64,000 nucleotides of DNA from JAJDOD01 sp039024895 (GTDB taxonomy: Bacteria > Pseudomonadota > Alphaproteobacteria > Rhodobacterales > Rhodobacteraceae), in the NCBI GenBank assembly GCA_039024895.1, contig JBCCPJ010000005.1, forward strand, positions 62,001 to 126,000. The letters run 5' to 3'. This document shows positions 26,053 through 33,000 of the stretch, piece by piece. The notes beneath the pieces were generated by a model, which was not told the DNA's origin, searched no databases, and saw only the letters and a list, made by a program, of their open reading frames with translations. The translations under genes and the position numbers were made by a program. The first letter of the stretch is position 1; each line of letters starts with the position of its first letter.

Positions 26053-26733
26053 CTACTCGGCAGCGCGCCGGTCGATGAAGTCCGCGAGTGACTTGCCTGG
26101 CTCCTCTTCAAAAGTGTCGAAACTTATATCCAGCGTCTTGATACGGTCGGCGCGGAACACAACGAAGTCATGCGTTCGCTCGCACCAGCCGGTCAAAGTC
26201 CAAACCCGCCCCCAATATTCCATCTGAAGCGGGCGCACACGTCGCGGGGCACGAGGGACGCCATCCGGCTCATAGGTAATGTCCACTTTTCGGCGGGACC
26301 GGATGGCGGCGCGCAAAGGGGCCATGTGGACGAAACCGCGCGCCGGCTCTTCGAAAGGGTAAACCGAAAACCCCCATCCCGACGCGGGTGGGGAGCGATC
26401 TTCTGGAAGCGCGGCGTCAACCTTTGCGGCAAGCGACGCCGCCGCAGCACGCACTTCCTCGTCCGCGGCTTTCGAGACGACGGCAAGCCCGAGGTGCAGC
26501 GCTTCGAGCTCCGGCAGGGTCAAGTTCAACGGCGGCAAGGTAATTGGCGCGGTCATCATGTAGCCCAGCCCACGCTCCCCCTCGACGGGCAGTCCGGAGG
26601 CAATGATCGCCTCCATATCGCGATAGAGCGTGCGAAGCGAAATGCCGAGGCGACCTGCGAGGTCTGTGCCCCGATGCAGCCGCCCATCCCGTAAGATCTG
26701 GATCAGTTCGTAAAGCCGGTCCGTACGACGCAA
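26053..26733 (-). CDS. YafY-family transcriptional regulator (HTH plus WYL domain)
   Basis: 226 residues from TTG 26733, which follows GGAGAG and gives the family-like start (M)RRTDRLYELIQILRDG; TTG 26760 would add nine residues. An N-terminal winged helix (LAGRLGISLRTLYRDMEAI, residues 25-45) is followed by a WYL domain with KVDITYEPDG and a C-terminal ligand-binding part. WYL regulators sense small ligands or nucleic acid. Divergent from tatA; a perfect 11-base palindrome lies 43 bases upstream and is a likely autoregulatory operator. Confidence 0.88.
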   Translation of the reverse strand: MRRTDRLYELIQILRDGRLHRGTDLAGRLGISLRTLYRDMEAIIASGLPVEGERGLGYMMTAPITLPPLNLTLPELEALHLGLAVVSKAADEEVRAAAASLAAKVDAALPEDRSPPASGWGFSVYPFEEPARGFVHMAPLRAAIRSRRKVDITYEPDGVPRAPRRVRPLQMEYWGRVWTLTGWCERTHDFVVFRADRIKTLDISFDTFEEEPGKSLADFIDRRAAE

Positions 26734-26775
26734 GTATCTCTCCGATTCGGATGCCGCCAAATATAAGAGCGGCGT

Positions 26776-26801
26776 ACAACTGACATTATTATGTCAGTTG
26801 T
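26776..26801. promoter_or_regulatory. Perfect palindrome, likely operator of the YafY-type regulator
   Basis: ACAACTGACAT and its exact reverse complement ATGTCAGTTGT flank a TATT core, two perfect 11-base arms. It lies between the divergent yafY-type gene (start 26733) and tatA (start 26917). No T-run follows, and the length and position fit a dimeric repressor site better than a terminator. Confidence 0.7.
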
Positions 26802-26916
26802 CCATTTGCACCCCTCAAAACGGCCGTTGTGCGCGTTTCCCGGCGATTTGCGCTTTTCGACCAAAGGTAACCAACGTAAACACACAGCCGGATTTCGAAA
26901 TGGAGTGCATGAAGCC

Positions 26917-27132
26917 ATGCTGAACAATATCGGCCTTCCCGGCCTTCTGCTCATTGCTGTAGTCGTTCTTGTCTTGTTTGGGCGCGGTAAGATCTCGTCC
27001 CTGATGGGTGAGGTCGGAAAAGGCATCACCGCGTTCAAGAAAGGCGTGGATGACGGCAAGAAGGAAATCGAGAACGAAGCCTCCGAAGTTGCGCGCGACG
27101 TGACGCCGGAAGAAGAAAAAGACAAGGCCTGA
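26917..27132 (+). CDS. tatA: Sec-independent protein translocase TatA
   Basis: 71 residues from ATG 26917 (MLNNIGLPGLLLIAVVVLVL). One transmembrane helix, then the hinge FGRGKISSLMGEVGKGITAFKKG that starts the amphipathic helix, then an acidic tail. TatA oligomers form the pore for folded proteins bearing twin-arginine signals. Longer in-frame readings upstream would put a hydrophilic leader before the helix and are rejected. First of a tatABC operon; tatB begins 16 bases after. Confidence 0.93.
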   Translation: MLNNIGLPGLLLIAVVVLVLFGRGKISSLMGEVGKGITAFKKGVDDGKKEIENEASEVARDVTPEEEKDKA

Positions 27133-27148
27133 TCTCGGGAACACCCAA

Positions 27149-27622
27149 ATGTTCGATTTCGGCTTCGGCGAGCTTCTTCTGATTGGCATTGTCGCGTTGG
27201 TCTTCCTTGGGGATGACCTGCCAAACGTGTTCCGTCAGATGGGCCGGTTTACCGGCAAGGTACGTCGCATGGCGCGCGAGTTTTCACGCGCGATGGAAGA
27301 GGCGGCCGATGAGGCTGGCGTCAAGGAAGCGGCCAATACGTTCAAGGATGCCGCCAACCCGTCAAAAATGGGACTGAACAAACTGAGCGAAGCCGCCGAC
27401 AAGTTTGAGAAATGGGACCCTACCAAGCCGTCGGAGCGGGCAAAGTCCGTCGGCGCCGAGACGTCTCGGCTCAGTGAAGAACGGGCCGAGGCGGCCCGGA
27501 AGATACGTGAATACTCCACCCAGAAGGGGAACGAGCGTTTGGCGGCAGAGAAGGCAGCCGCTGAGAAAGCCGCGGCCGAAGAAGCCACGACACAAGCGCC
27601 CGACACGAAAGACGGCGCATGA
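27149..27622 (+). CDS. tatB: Sec-independent protein translocase TatB
   Basis: 157 residues. N-terminal transmembrane helix (MFDFGFGELLLIGIVALVFLG) and a long amphipathic, Ala/Lys/Glu-rich region typical of alphaproteobacterial TatB. With TatC it forms the receptor for twin-arginine substrates. The Gly-Pro hinge usually found after the helix is replaced here by Gly-Asp-Asp (residues 21-23, before LPN). Overlaps tatC by four bases (ATGA at 27619). Confidence 0.92.
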   Translation: MFDFGFGELLLIGIVALVFLGDDLPNVFRQMGRFTGKVRRMAREFSRAMEEAADEAGVKEAANTFKDAANPSKMGLNKLSEAADKFEKWDPTKPSERAKSVGAETSRLSEERAEAARKIREYSTQKGNERLAAEKAAAEKAAAEEATTQAPDTKDGA

Positions 27623-28569
27623 CGCAGACAGACGATGTCGAAGACAGCTCCGCCCCGCTGATCGAGCATCTGCGCGAATTGCGCATGCGGCTCATCCGCT
27701 CCATCATCGCTTTTATCATCGGGATCGTTCTGGCCTTCACCGTTGCCGAACCGATCCTGCAGTTTCTGCTGGTTCCCATTGAGGAAACGCTCCGAAATCT
27801 GGGTGATCCGTCCCCGACGCTGCAATATACCAGTCCGCAGGAATATCTGTTTACCTTGTTCCGCATCTCCATGGTGTTCGGCTTTGCCCTCGCGTTTCCG
27901 GTTATCGCCTTTCAACTTTGGCGCTTTGTGGCCCCCGGTCTCTACCGGACAGAAAAGAACGCGTTTCTGCCTTTCATTATCGCCTCGCCGGTCATGTTTC
28001 TGTTGGGCGCGGCGTTTGCGCATTTTGTCGTCACCCCTCTGGCGATGGCGTTTTTCCTGGGCTTCGCGGACGTCTCGTCGATCTTTGCAAACCTGATGGG
28101 CCGGGTGGCAGAGACGCCATCCTCAGTGTTGATAGAGCCAGACGGTTTGGCCGTACCCGAGACCCAAGAAGGGGTGCGCATCACCTTTTTCGGGAAGGTG
28201 AATGAATCGCTCGACATCACGCTGAAGTTCATCATGGCGTTTGGGCTCTGTTTCCAGTTGCCGGTCCTGCTAACCTTGATGGGCAAAGCTGGCCTCGTTT
28301 CGGCCCGCGGGTTGGCTTCCATGCGGAAATACGCGGGCGTCGGCATTCTGGTGCTGGCGGCACTTGTTACGCCGCCCGATGTCATCACGCAGCTAATCCT
28401 GTTCACGGCGGTTTACGGGCTTTACGAAATCTCGATCCAACTCGTCAAAATGGTTGAGAAGAAGAAGGTCCAGAAACTGCGCGAGGAGGGCATTCTGGGC
28501 GAAGACGAAGACCTCTATTCTGAGTTTGAAGATGAAGAGGGCGAAGCCGAAGCGGACCCCAAGCCGTGA
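27619..28569 (+). CDS. tatC: Sec-independent protein translocase TatC
   Basis: 316 residues, longer than E. coli TatC (258) because of a larger periplasmic loop between helices and an acidic C-terminal tail. Signatures: LIEHLRELRMRL near residue 14 (twin-arginine recognition region), a conserved periplasmic-loop helix segment, and VITQLILFTAVYGLYEISI near the end. Six membrane helices. Its TGA overlaps the GTG start of the DUF815 gene (GTGA at 28566). Confidence 0.94.
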   Translation: MTQTDDVEDSSAPLIEHLRELRMRLIRSIIAFIIGIVLAFTVAEPILQFLLVPIEETLRNLGDPSPTLQYTSPQEYLFTLFRISMVFGFALAFPVIAFQLWRFVAPGLYRTEKNAFLPFIIASPVMFLLGAAFAHFVVTPLAMAFFLGFADVSSIFANLMGRVAETPSSVLIEPDGLAVPETQEGVRITFFGKVNESLDITLKFIMAFGLCFQLPVLLTLMGKAGLVSARGLASMRKYAGVGILVLAALVTPPDVITQLILFTAVYGLYEISIQLVKMVEKKKVQKLREEGILGEDEDLYSEFEDEEGEAEADPKP

Positions 28570-29405
28570 TCAATGATCCGATGGAACGGATTGCCGAAGC
28601 GCTGGAGCGGATGTCGCCCGCCCCGTTGCCCTTGCCGAATTTTACCGTCGCGGATGCCTTCGTTTGGCATGTCAGCCCGGATCGTCTGGAACCCGTTGCC
28701 AAGGTAAACCGGATTGAAATCGACCTGCTCGTCGGAATCAACCGTTCGCGCGACACGTTGGTCGAGAACACGCGCCAGTTCGCGCGCGGGCTGCCCGCCA
28801 ACAACGCACTCCTTTGGGGCGCGCGGGGCATGGGAAAATCCAGCCTCGTGAAGGCAGCCCATGCGGCGGTGCTTGCGGAAGGTTTGCCTATAAAGATCGT
28901 TGAGATACAGCGCGAAGACCTGCCCTCCGTCGGTCGCTTGTTGCAGATGCTCCGTTCAGCGCAGGCGCGGTTTCTGCTGTTTTGTGACGACCTTTCATTC
29001 AGTCATGATGACCAACACTACAAGTCCTTGAAAGCTGTTCTGGATGGCGGGATCGAGGGGCGACCGGACAATGTGATATTCTACGCGACATCCAACCGCC
29101 GCCATTTGATGCCGCGCGACATGATTGAGAACGAGCGTCAGAGTTCCATAAATCCTTCCGAGGCTGTCGAGGAAAAAGTTTCCCTCTCGGATCGCTTCGG
29201 TCTGTGGCTCGGTTTCCACCCCTGCACACAGGATGAGTACCTCGCCATGGTTCGCGGCTATTGCGATGCCCATGGTATTGAAATTGACGACGAGACACTC
29301 AGGGCAGAGGCGATCGAATGGCAGGCCACGCGCGGCGCGCGTTCGGGGCGGGTGGCGTGGCAGTATTTTATCGATCTGGCCGGGCGTAGGGGTGTTGGGC
29401 TTTGA
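28566..29405 (+). CDS. DUF815 family AAA ATPase
   Basis: 279 residues from GTG 28566, coupled to tatC. Walker A is GARGMGKSS at residues 85-93, Walker B is LLFCDDLSF near 140, and a sensor-like stretch VIFYATSNRRHLMPRDM lies near 177. DUF815 proteins are AAA-type ATPases of unknown substrate. Coupling to tatC suggests a link to export or membrane quality control, but that is inference only. Its last 38 bases overlap the convergent membrane-protein gene on the other strand. Confidence 0.85.
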   Translation: MINDPMERIAEALERMSPAPLPLPNFTVADAFVWHVSPDRLEPVAKVNRIEIDLLVGINRSRDTLVENTRQFARGLPANNALLWGARGMGKSSLVKAAHAAVLAEGLPIKIVEIQREDLPSVGRLLQMLRSAQARFLLFCDDLSFSHDDQHYKSLKAVLDGGIEGRPDNVIFYATSNRRHLMPRDMIENERQSSINPSEAVEEKVSLSDRFGLWLGFHPCTQDEYLAMVRGYCDAHGIEIDDETLRAEAIEWQATRGARSGRVAWQYFIDLAGRRGVGL

Positions 29406-29766
29406 CGACGCCCGCTAAGGGGCGGTTAACGGGTGCAAATCCACTTGATGCAGGCGCGCCGCCGCCAGGCGCATGCTGCGATGTCCGATAGGCTTGCCCG
29501 CGTCGTTGTGGGCTGAAGTGTCGAATGATGCCGACCAATGAGACGGTGATGAAAAACACCTGAATGACGGCGGAAGCCAGGTTGAAATCTTGAACAAGAC
29601 TGATCAACACAAGTACTGCGGCCAGTAATTTGGTAGCGTAATAGATAGGCGACTGGCTTGGCAGCTTGTCATAAGCCGAGAGCACGTAACCAACTGAGTA
29701 AAGAATTGCCCCGGAGAGGCCGAAGGCCTCACTTGCAGAAATTTGTATTGTTTGCCCGTCTACCAT
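29368..29766 (-). CDS. Small membrane protein (CBU_0592-like)
   Basis: 132 residues from ATG 29766. Three hydrophobic segments (residues 14-31, 42-60 and 65-82) include the motif YSVGYVLSAYDKLPSQSPIYYATKLLAA, resembling the CBU_0592 family of small membrane proteins. The C-terminal 45 residues are Gly/Pro/Arg-rich and probably cytoplasmic. Its 3' end runs 38 bases into the DUF815 gene on the opposite strand. Function unknown. Confidence 0.65.
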   Translation of the reverse strand: MVDGQTIQISASEAFGLSGAILYSVGYVLSAYDKLPSQSPIYYATKLLAAVLVLISLVQDFNLASAVIQVFFITVSLVGIIRHFSPQRRGQAYRTSQHAPGGGAPASSGFAPVNRPLAGVVKAQHPYARPDR

Positions 29767-29885
29767 AGGTCACACATTGTCTTCGTCGTGTGGGTTTCGT
29801 AGGGCGCAGAATTAGGCGCGTCACCGGGCGAATTGGATGCTTCACGTGGGTTTCACGGAACGCTCACATAAGCTGCCGGACGACG

Positions 29886-30350
29886 TTACTTTCGGAACTT
29901 ATCCAGGCTGACGATCTCCGCATTTCCGTTTGGTTCCGCCGCCTCACCGTCTTTCTCCTCGACAGGTTTTGGTGCTGGATCGCCCTCGACTTCGTCTTCT
30001 TGGGTCTCAAAGCGCAGGCCAAATTCAACGGAGGGGTCAACGAAAGTGCGAATAGCTTCGTAAGGGACGTAAAGTGGCTCCGGTGCATCGCCGAAGTTCA
30101 GGGTGACCGCGAAGCCTTCGTCCGTCACATCAAGGTTTTCAAACCAGTGCTGCATGACAATGGTCATTTCTTCCGGGTAGCGGTCAGACAGCCAATCGGC
30201 AATTTCCACATCCGGATGCATTGTGTCGAAGGTGATGAAAAAATGGTGCTGGCCGGGTAGCCCGTTTTTCGCGACATCCGACAAGACATTCTGAATGAGC
30301 CCCCGCATCGCGCGGTGCATCAGATTGCCGTAGTCGATCGATGCGGTCAT
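29886..30350 (-). CDS. sspB: ClpXP adaptor SspB
   Basis: 154 residues. SspB tethers ssrA-tagged proteins to the ClpXP protease. Features: the MHRAMRGLIQNVLSDV N-terminal dimer helix, HHFFITFDT, VMQHWFENLDVT and FAVTLNFG strands, then a flexible acidic linker and a terminal IVSLDKFRK, the ClpX-binding tail. The alphaproteobacterial form is recognisable. It fits functionally with the ssrA gene 2.3 kb away in the same window. Confidence 0.9.
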   Translation of the reverse strand: MTASIDYGNLMHRAMRGLIQNVLSDVAKNGLPGQHHFFITFDTMHPDVEIADWLSDRYPEEMTIVMQHWFENLDVTDEGFAVTLNFGDAPEPLYVPYEAIRTFVDPSVEFGLRFETQEDEVEGDPAPKPVEEKDGEAAEPNGNAEIVSLDKFRK

Positions 30351-30421
30351 TGCGTCATCCCGAGTGGTCCTTCGGATAGCATAGGGGATTCACTCTGGAA
30401 GAAAAGCCGTGAGCGACGCAG

Positions 30422-31669
30422 TCAAGCTCCAGATAACAGCGAAATCATGCCCAAGAGCGCCCCGGCAAGAAGTGTCCGCCCGATGCCAAGTTTAAAAACC
30501 AACAACAAGAGTGTGGCGATGAACGCGATGAGGGTCGCGAGCAGGTTGAGCGAGGCAAGTTCAGGTCTGATGATCTGGACAGGACCGCTGGCGAAGGTGT
30601 CGATCTGGCGAAAGATGACATGTGCCGCGAACCAGAGCGACAGGTTCAGGATGACACCCACCACGGCAGCGGTGATTGATCGCAAAGCGCCAGAAAGGCG
30701 GGGCATGTGGAGCAGTCGCTCAACATAGGGTGCACCGGTAAATATCCAAAGAAAGCACGGCACGAAAGTCACCCATAGCGTCACCAGTGCGGCCAGAACG
30801 CCAAGGCCAAGCCCCGCTTCGCGATACCCTGCAAGAAAGCCGACAAATTGCGTGACGAGAATCAGCGGCCCCGGCGTTGTTTCTGCCAAACCAAGCCCGT
30901 CCATCATGTTTTCCGTTGTGATCCAGCCGAAGTCCGCAACCACGGTTTGGGTCATATAGGCCAAGACGGCATAAGCTCCGCCAAAGGTCACGACGGCCAA
31001 TCGGGAAAAGAAGAGCGCGATCTCCGCAAGCAGCGTGGCATTGGCGAGCCAAAGCACTGCGATCGGGGCAAACCAAATCGCCAGCCATATTGTAACCGTG
31101 GTGAGTGTGTTCGGCGCTTCGCGTGTTTTGGCGCTAGGGGGGACCGTTTCGATCCTCTCCGTGGAAAACGCGCCCCAAAGCGCGGCTAGCCCAATGATCA
31201 AAGGGAACGGGAGTGCGAACGCGAAAATTGCGACGAATGACAGCGCTGAAATCACCCAATCCGAAGGTCGCTTGATGGCTTTTTTCGCAACCTTCAAAAG
31301 CGCTTCAAGCACAATGGCGATAACCGTCGCCTGTATGCCAAGAAACAGCGCATCAATCAGCGGCAGGTTTCCAAACAACGCATAGGTAATGGCGAGGGCC
31401 ATCATCACCAGCGCACCCGGCAAAATGAACAACCCGCCAGCAATGAGCCCCCCCGTCACCCCGGCCTGACGCCACCCTGTATAGGTCGCAAGCTGCATCG
31501 CTTCAGGTCCGGGCAAGAGCATTGAGAATGACAGGGCATTGAGGAATTCCTGTTCGGAAAGCCACTTCTTCTCATCGACGAGGACGCGGTGCATGAGCGC
31601 GATCTGAGCGGCGGGGCCGCCGAATGAGTAAATGCCAATTCGCCCAAACGTATGAAAGAGTTCGGTCAT
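30422..31669 (-). CDS. chrA: Chromate transporter ChrA
   Basis: 415 residues from ATG 31669 (MTELFHTFGRIGIYSFGGPA). A long-chain CHR protein with two homologous halves: the first CHR motif is FGRIGIYSFGGPAAQIALMH near residue 8, with LLPGPEAMQLA near 52; the second half has LAVVTFGGAYAVLAYM near 237 and TTPGPLILVTQFVGFLAGY near 280. Exports chromate, usually driven by the proton gradient. ATGA overlap with the upstream chrB-like gene (31666-31669) shows a two-gene operon. Longer upstream reading to 31741 lacks similarity. Confidence 0.92.
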   Translation of the reverse strand: MTELFHTFGRIGIYSFGGPAAQIALMHRVLVDEKKWLSEQEFLNALSFSMLLPGPEAMQLATYTGWRQAGVTGGLIAGGLFILPGALVMMALAITYALFGNLPLIDALFLGIQATVIAIVLEALLKVAKKAIKRPSDWVISALSFVAIFAFALPFPLIIGLAALWGAFSTERIETVPPSAKTREAPNTLTTVTIWLAIWFAPIAVLWLANATLLAEIALFFSRLAVVTFGGAYAVLAYMTQTVVADFGWITTENMMDGLGLAETTPGPLILVTQFVGFLAGYREAGLGLGVLAALVTLWVTFVPCFLWIFTGAPYVERLLHMPRLSGALRSITAAVVGVILNLSLWFAAHVIFRQIDTFASGPVQIIRPELASLNLLATLIAFIATLLLLVFKLGIGRTLLAGALLGMISLLSGA

Positions 31670-32481
31670 AGGGGGCCGGCCAGCCGATTGCGGCCGTCGT
31701 CGCCATCGCCGTCGCGCGCCCAACGGTAAAGGGCATCGCAAAGGGTGAGACCAGCCTCAAGCAATGACATGTCGTCATGGTATTGTCGCGACAGACCTAC
31801 CGAAAGCGCAACCAGACCCGCCGCCTCCGGGGCAAGGTCACATGCGTTGGTATGGGCGGCACGGATGACCGTTGCCATCCGGTCAAGGGCACCGGTCCTC
31901 AACTCGAACGTGTCAAGCATTGTATCGAAGCTGCTCACGGCAGGCTGGCCCGTTGGCGTAGCGGCTGTCTCATCCAGCGAGGTGACGCCGTAGCGTTCTG
32001 CGACCGCAGGAACTTCCGACGGCGACACAAAAAGGAACTTCGCCGAAGGATCAACAAATCGTCGAATAAGCCAAAGGCTGGCGACGCGGTCGGTCTTCGG
32101 GCGATGGCCGGTCACCCAGCGTGTTTGCCCTTCAATCTTGGCGGGGATGTTGGCTGCGGGGATGCGCGTTGTTTCATCCACCTCCCGCCAGCCATAATTC
32201 CCACCTTCCAGATAGGCCGCATTGATGCCTTCGCTGCGCAGCCACGCGGCCATCCCCTGGCTCAGCTTCATACCCTTTTGACAGACGATCACGGCGTGTT
32301 TGCCGCTTAGCGCGCGCAGGAGGCCCGCGACGTCGGTATGGGAATGGCGCAAAGCCGTTGGTATGAGGTGCGGATCGTCGTGAAAATCGGCATCGATTGA
32401 TATATCGACGATCGCCGGGCAAGTTGGCGTACCAATGAGGCCATTCAATTCTGTGACGGAAATTTCGTTTGGGTTCGGCAT
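31666..32481 (-). CDS. chrB: Chromate resistance protein, ChrB-like with rhodanese domain
   Basis: 271 residues from ATG 32481 (MPNPNEISVTELNGLIG). Residues 1-105 form a rhodanese-like domain: DISIDADFHDDPHLIPTALRH, then the active-site loop VIVCQKGMKLSQGMAAWL with Cys near residue 70. Residues 115-271 are a ChrB-type domain (TRWVTGHRPKTDRVASLWLIRRFVDPSAKFLFV). ChrB is a regulator or accessory factor of chromate resistance in other bacteria; this variant has no obvious helix-turn-helix. Coupled to chrA. Confidence 0.85.
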   Translation of the reverse strand: MPNPNEISVTELNGLIGTPTCPAIVDISIDADFHDDPHLIPTALRHSHTDVAGLLRALSGKHAVIVCQKGMKLSQGMAAWLRSEGINAAYLEGGNYGWREVDETTRIPAANIPAKIEGQTRWVTGHRPKTDRVASLWLIRRFVDPSAKFLFVSPSEVPAVAERYGVTSLDETAATPTGQPAVSSFDTMLDTFELRTGALDRMATVIRAAHTNACDLAPEAAGLVALSVGLSRQYHDDMSLLEAGLTLCDALYRWARDGDGDDGRNRLAGPL

Positions 32482-32639
32482 AGCAGCATCCTCTCGTATC
32501 GAGATCAAAAAGGATGCGAACCTTGGGCAAACGCCTGTTGGGGAGGTCGCAGGTCCCCTGAGATGAGTGCTACCTCTGGCGCCATTTCTCCGCAAGTGGA
32601 AAGGTCTGGCGCGCGAACACTTGAGATAGGGTGGATGCA

Positions 32640-32963
32640 GGGGGAGTAGGTTGTCGGATTCTGTTGCCAGGCTCCGACGGGCCCCGCCCTACGCGGCTAG
32701 GCGAAGGGGCTTAAATTTCGGCGTTACGCACTGCTTACGCAGCGAGTGCAACCGGAGCTTTGTTGTCATTTGCAACTAGCTTATTTGCGCCGATAACGGT
32801 GGCTTCCAGCCGAGACAAAGCAATCCCCTTTAGACGTCCGTCGATCCTATTTCGGCCCCATGATCCCCAAATGAAGGATGTTGGTGGAGCCGCCGGGTAC
32901 CGCCCCCGGGTCCGATCCGCTTATTACGAGCGCGTTTATGTCCATAGTCCCTTGCGGAACACC
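32640..32963 (-). ncRNA. ssrA: Two-piece (permuted) transfer-messenger RNA
   Basis: Minus-strand gene in the alphaproteobacterial permuted order. The acceptor piece (about 32882-32963) ends in GGCTCCACCA; a 22-base spacer (32860-32881) follows; the coding piece begins GGGGCC at 32859. GGGGCC pairs with GGCTCC to give an acceptor stem with a G-U third pair, the alanine identity signal. The tag reading frame is at 32735-32773: ANDNKAPVALAA then TAA. AGGATCGACGG near the coding-piece 5' end is a tmRNA landmark. Outer ends are approximate; the coding piece 3' end (32640) is a guess. Confidence 0.92.
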
Positions 32964-32967
32964 AAAC

Positions 32968-32995
32968 ATATAAGGCGTCGATGCCCTTTTTGAAA
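32968..32995 (-). promoter_or_regulatory. Candidate ssrA promoter
   Basis: On the minus strand a -35-like TTTCAA (32990-32995), a 16-base spacer and a -10-like TTATAT (32968-32973) lie just before the presumed 5' end of the acceptor piece near 32963. This segment also includes a short CCCTTT/AAAGGG hairpin that follows the stop codon of the upstream GGDEF-EAL gene. Confidence 0.4.
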
Positions 32996-33000
32996 GGGGT
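32980..33000 (-). terminator. Weak hairpin after the GGDEF-EAL gene
   Basis: CCCTTT and AAAGGG arms around a three-base CAA loop begin immediately after the TAA of the GGDEF-EAL gene. No T-run follows, so termination is doubtful; the arms also overlap the proposed ssrA -35 region. Confidence 0.25.

Noticed and set aside
32482..32640. Attachment-site repeats beside ssrA
   Set aside because: No repeat of the ssrA end was found near chrBA by eye, so no island border is called.
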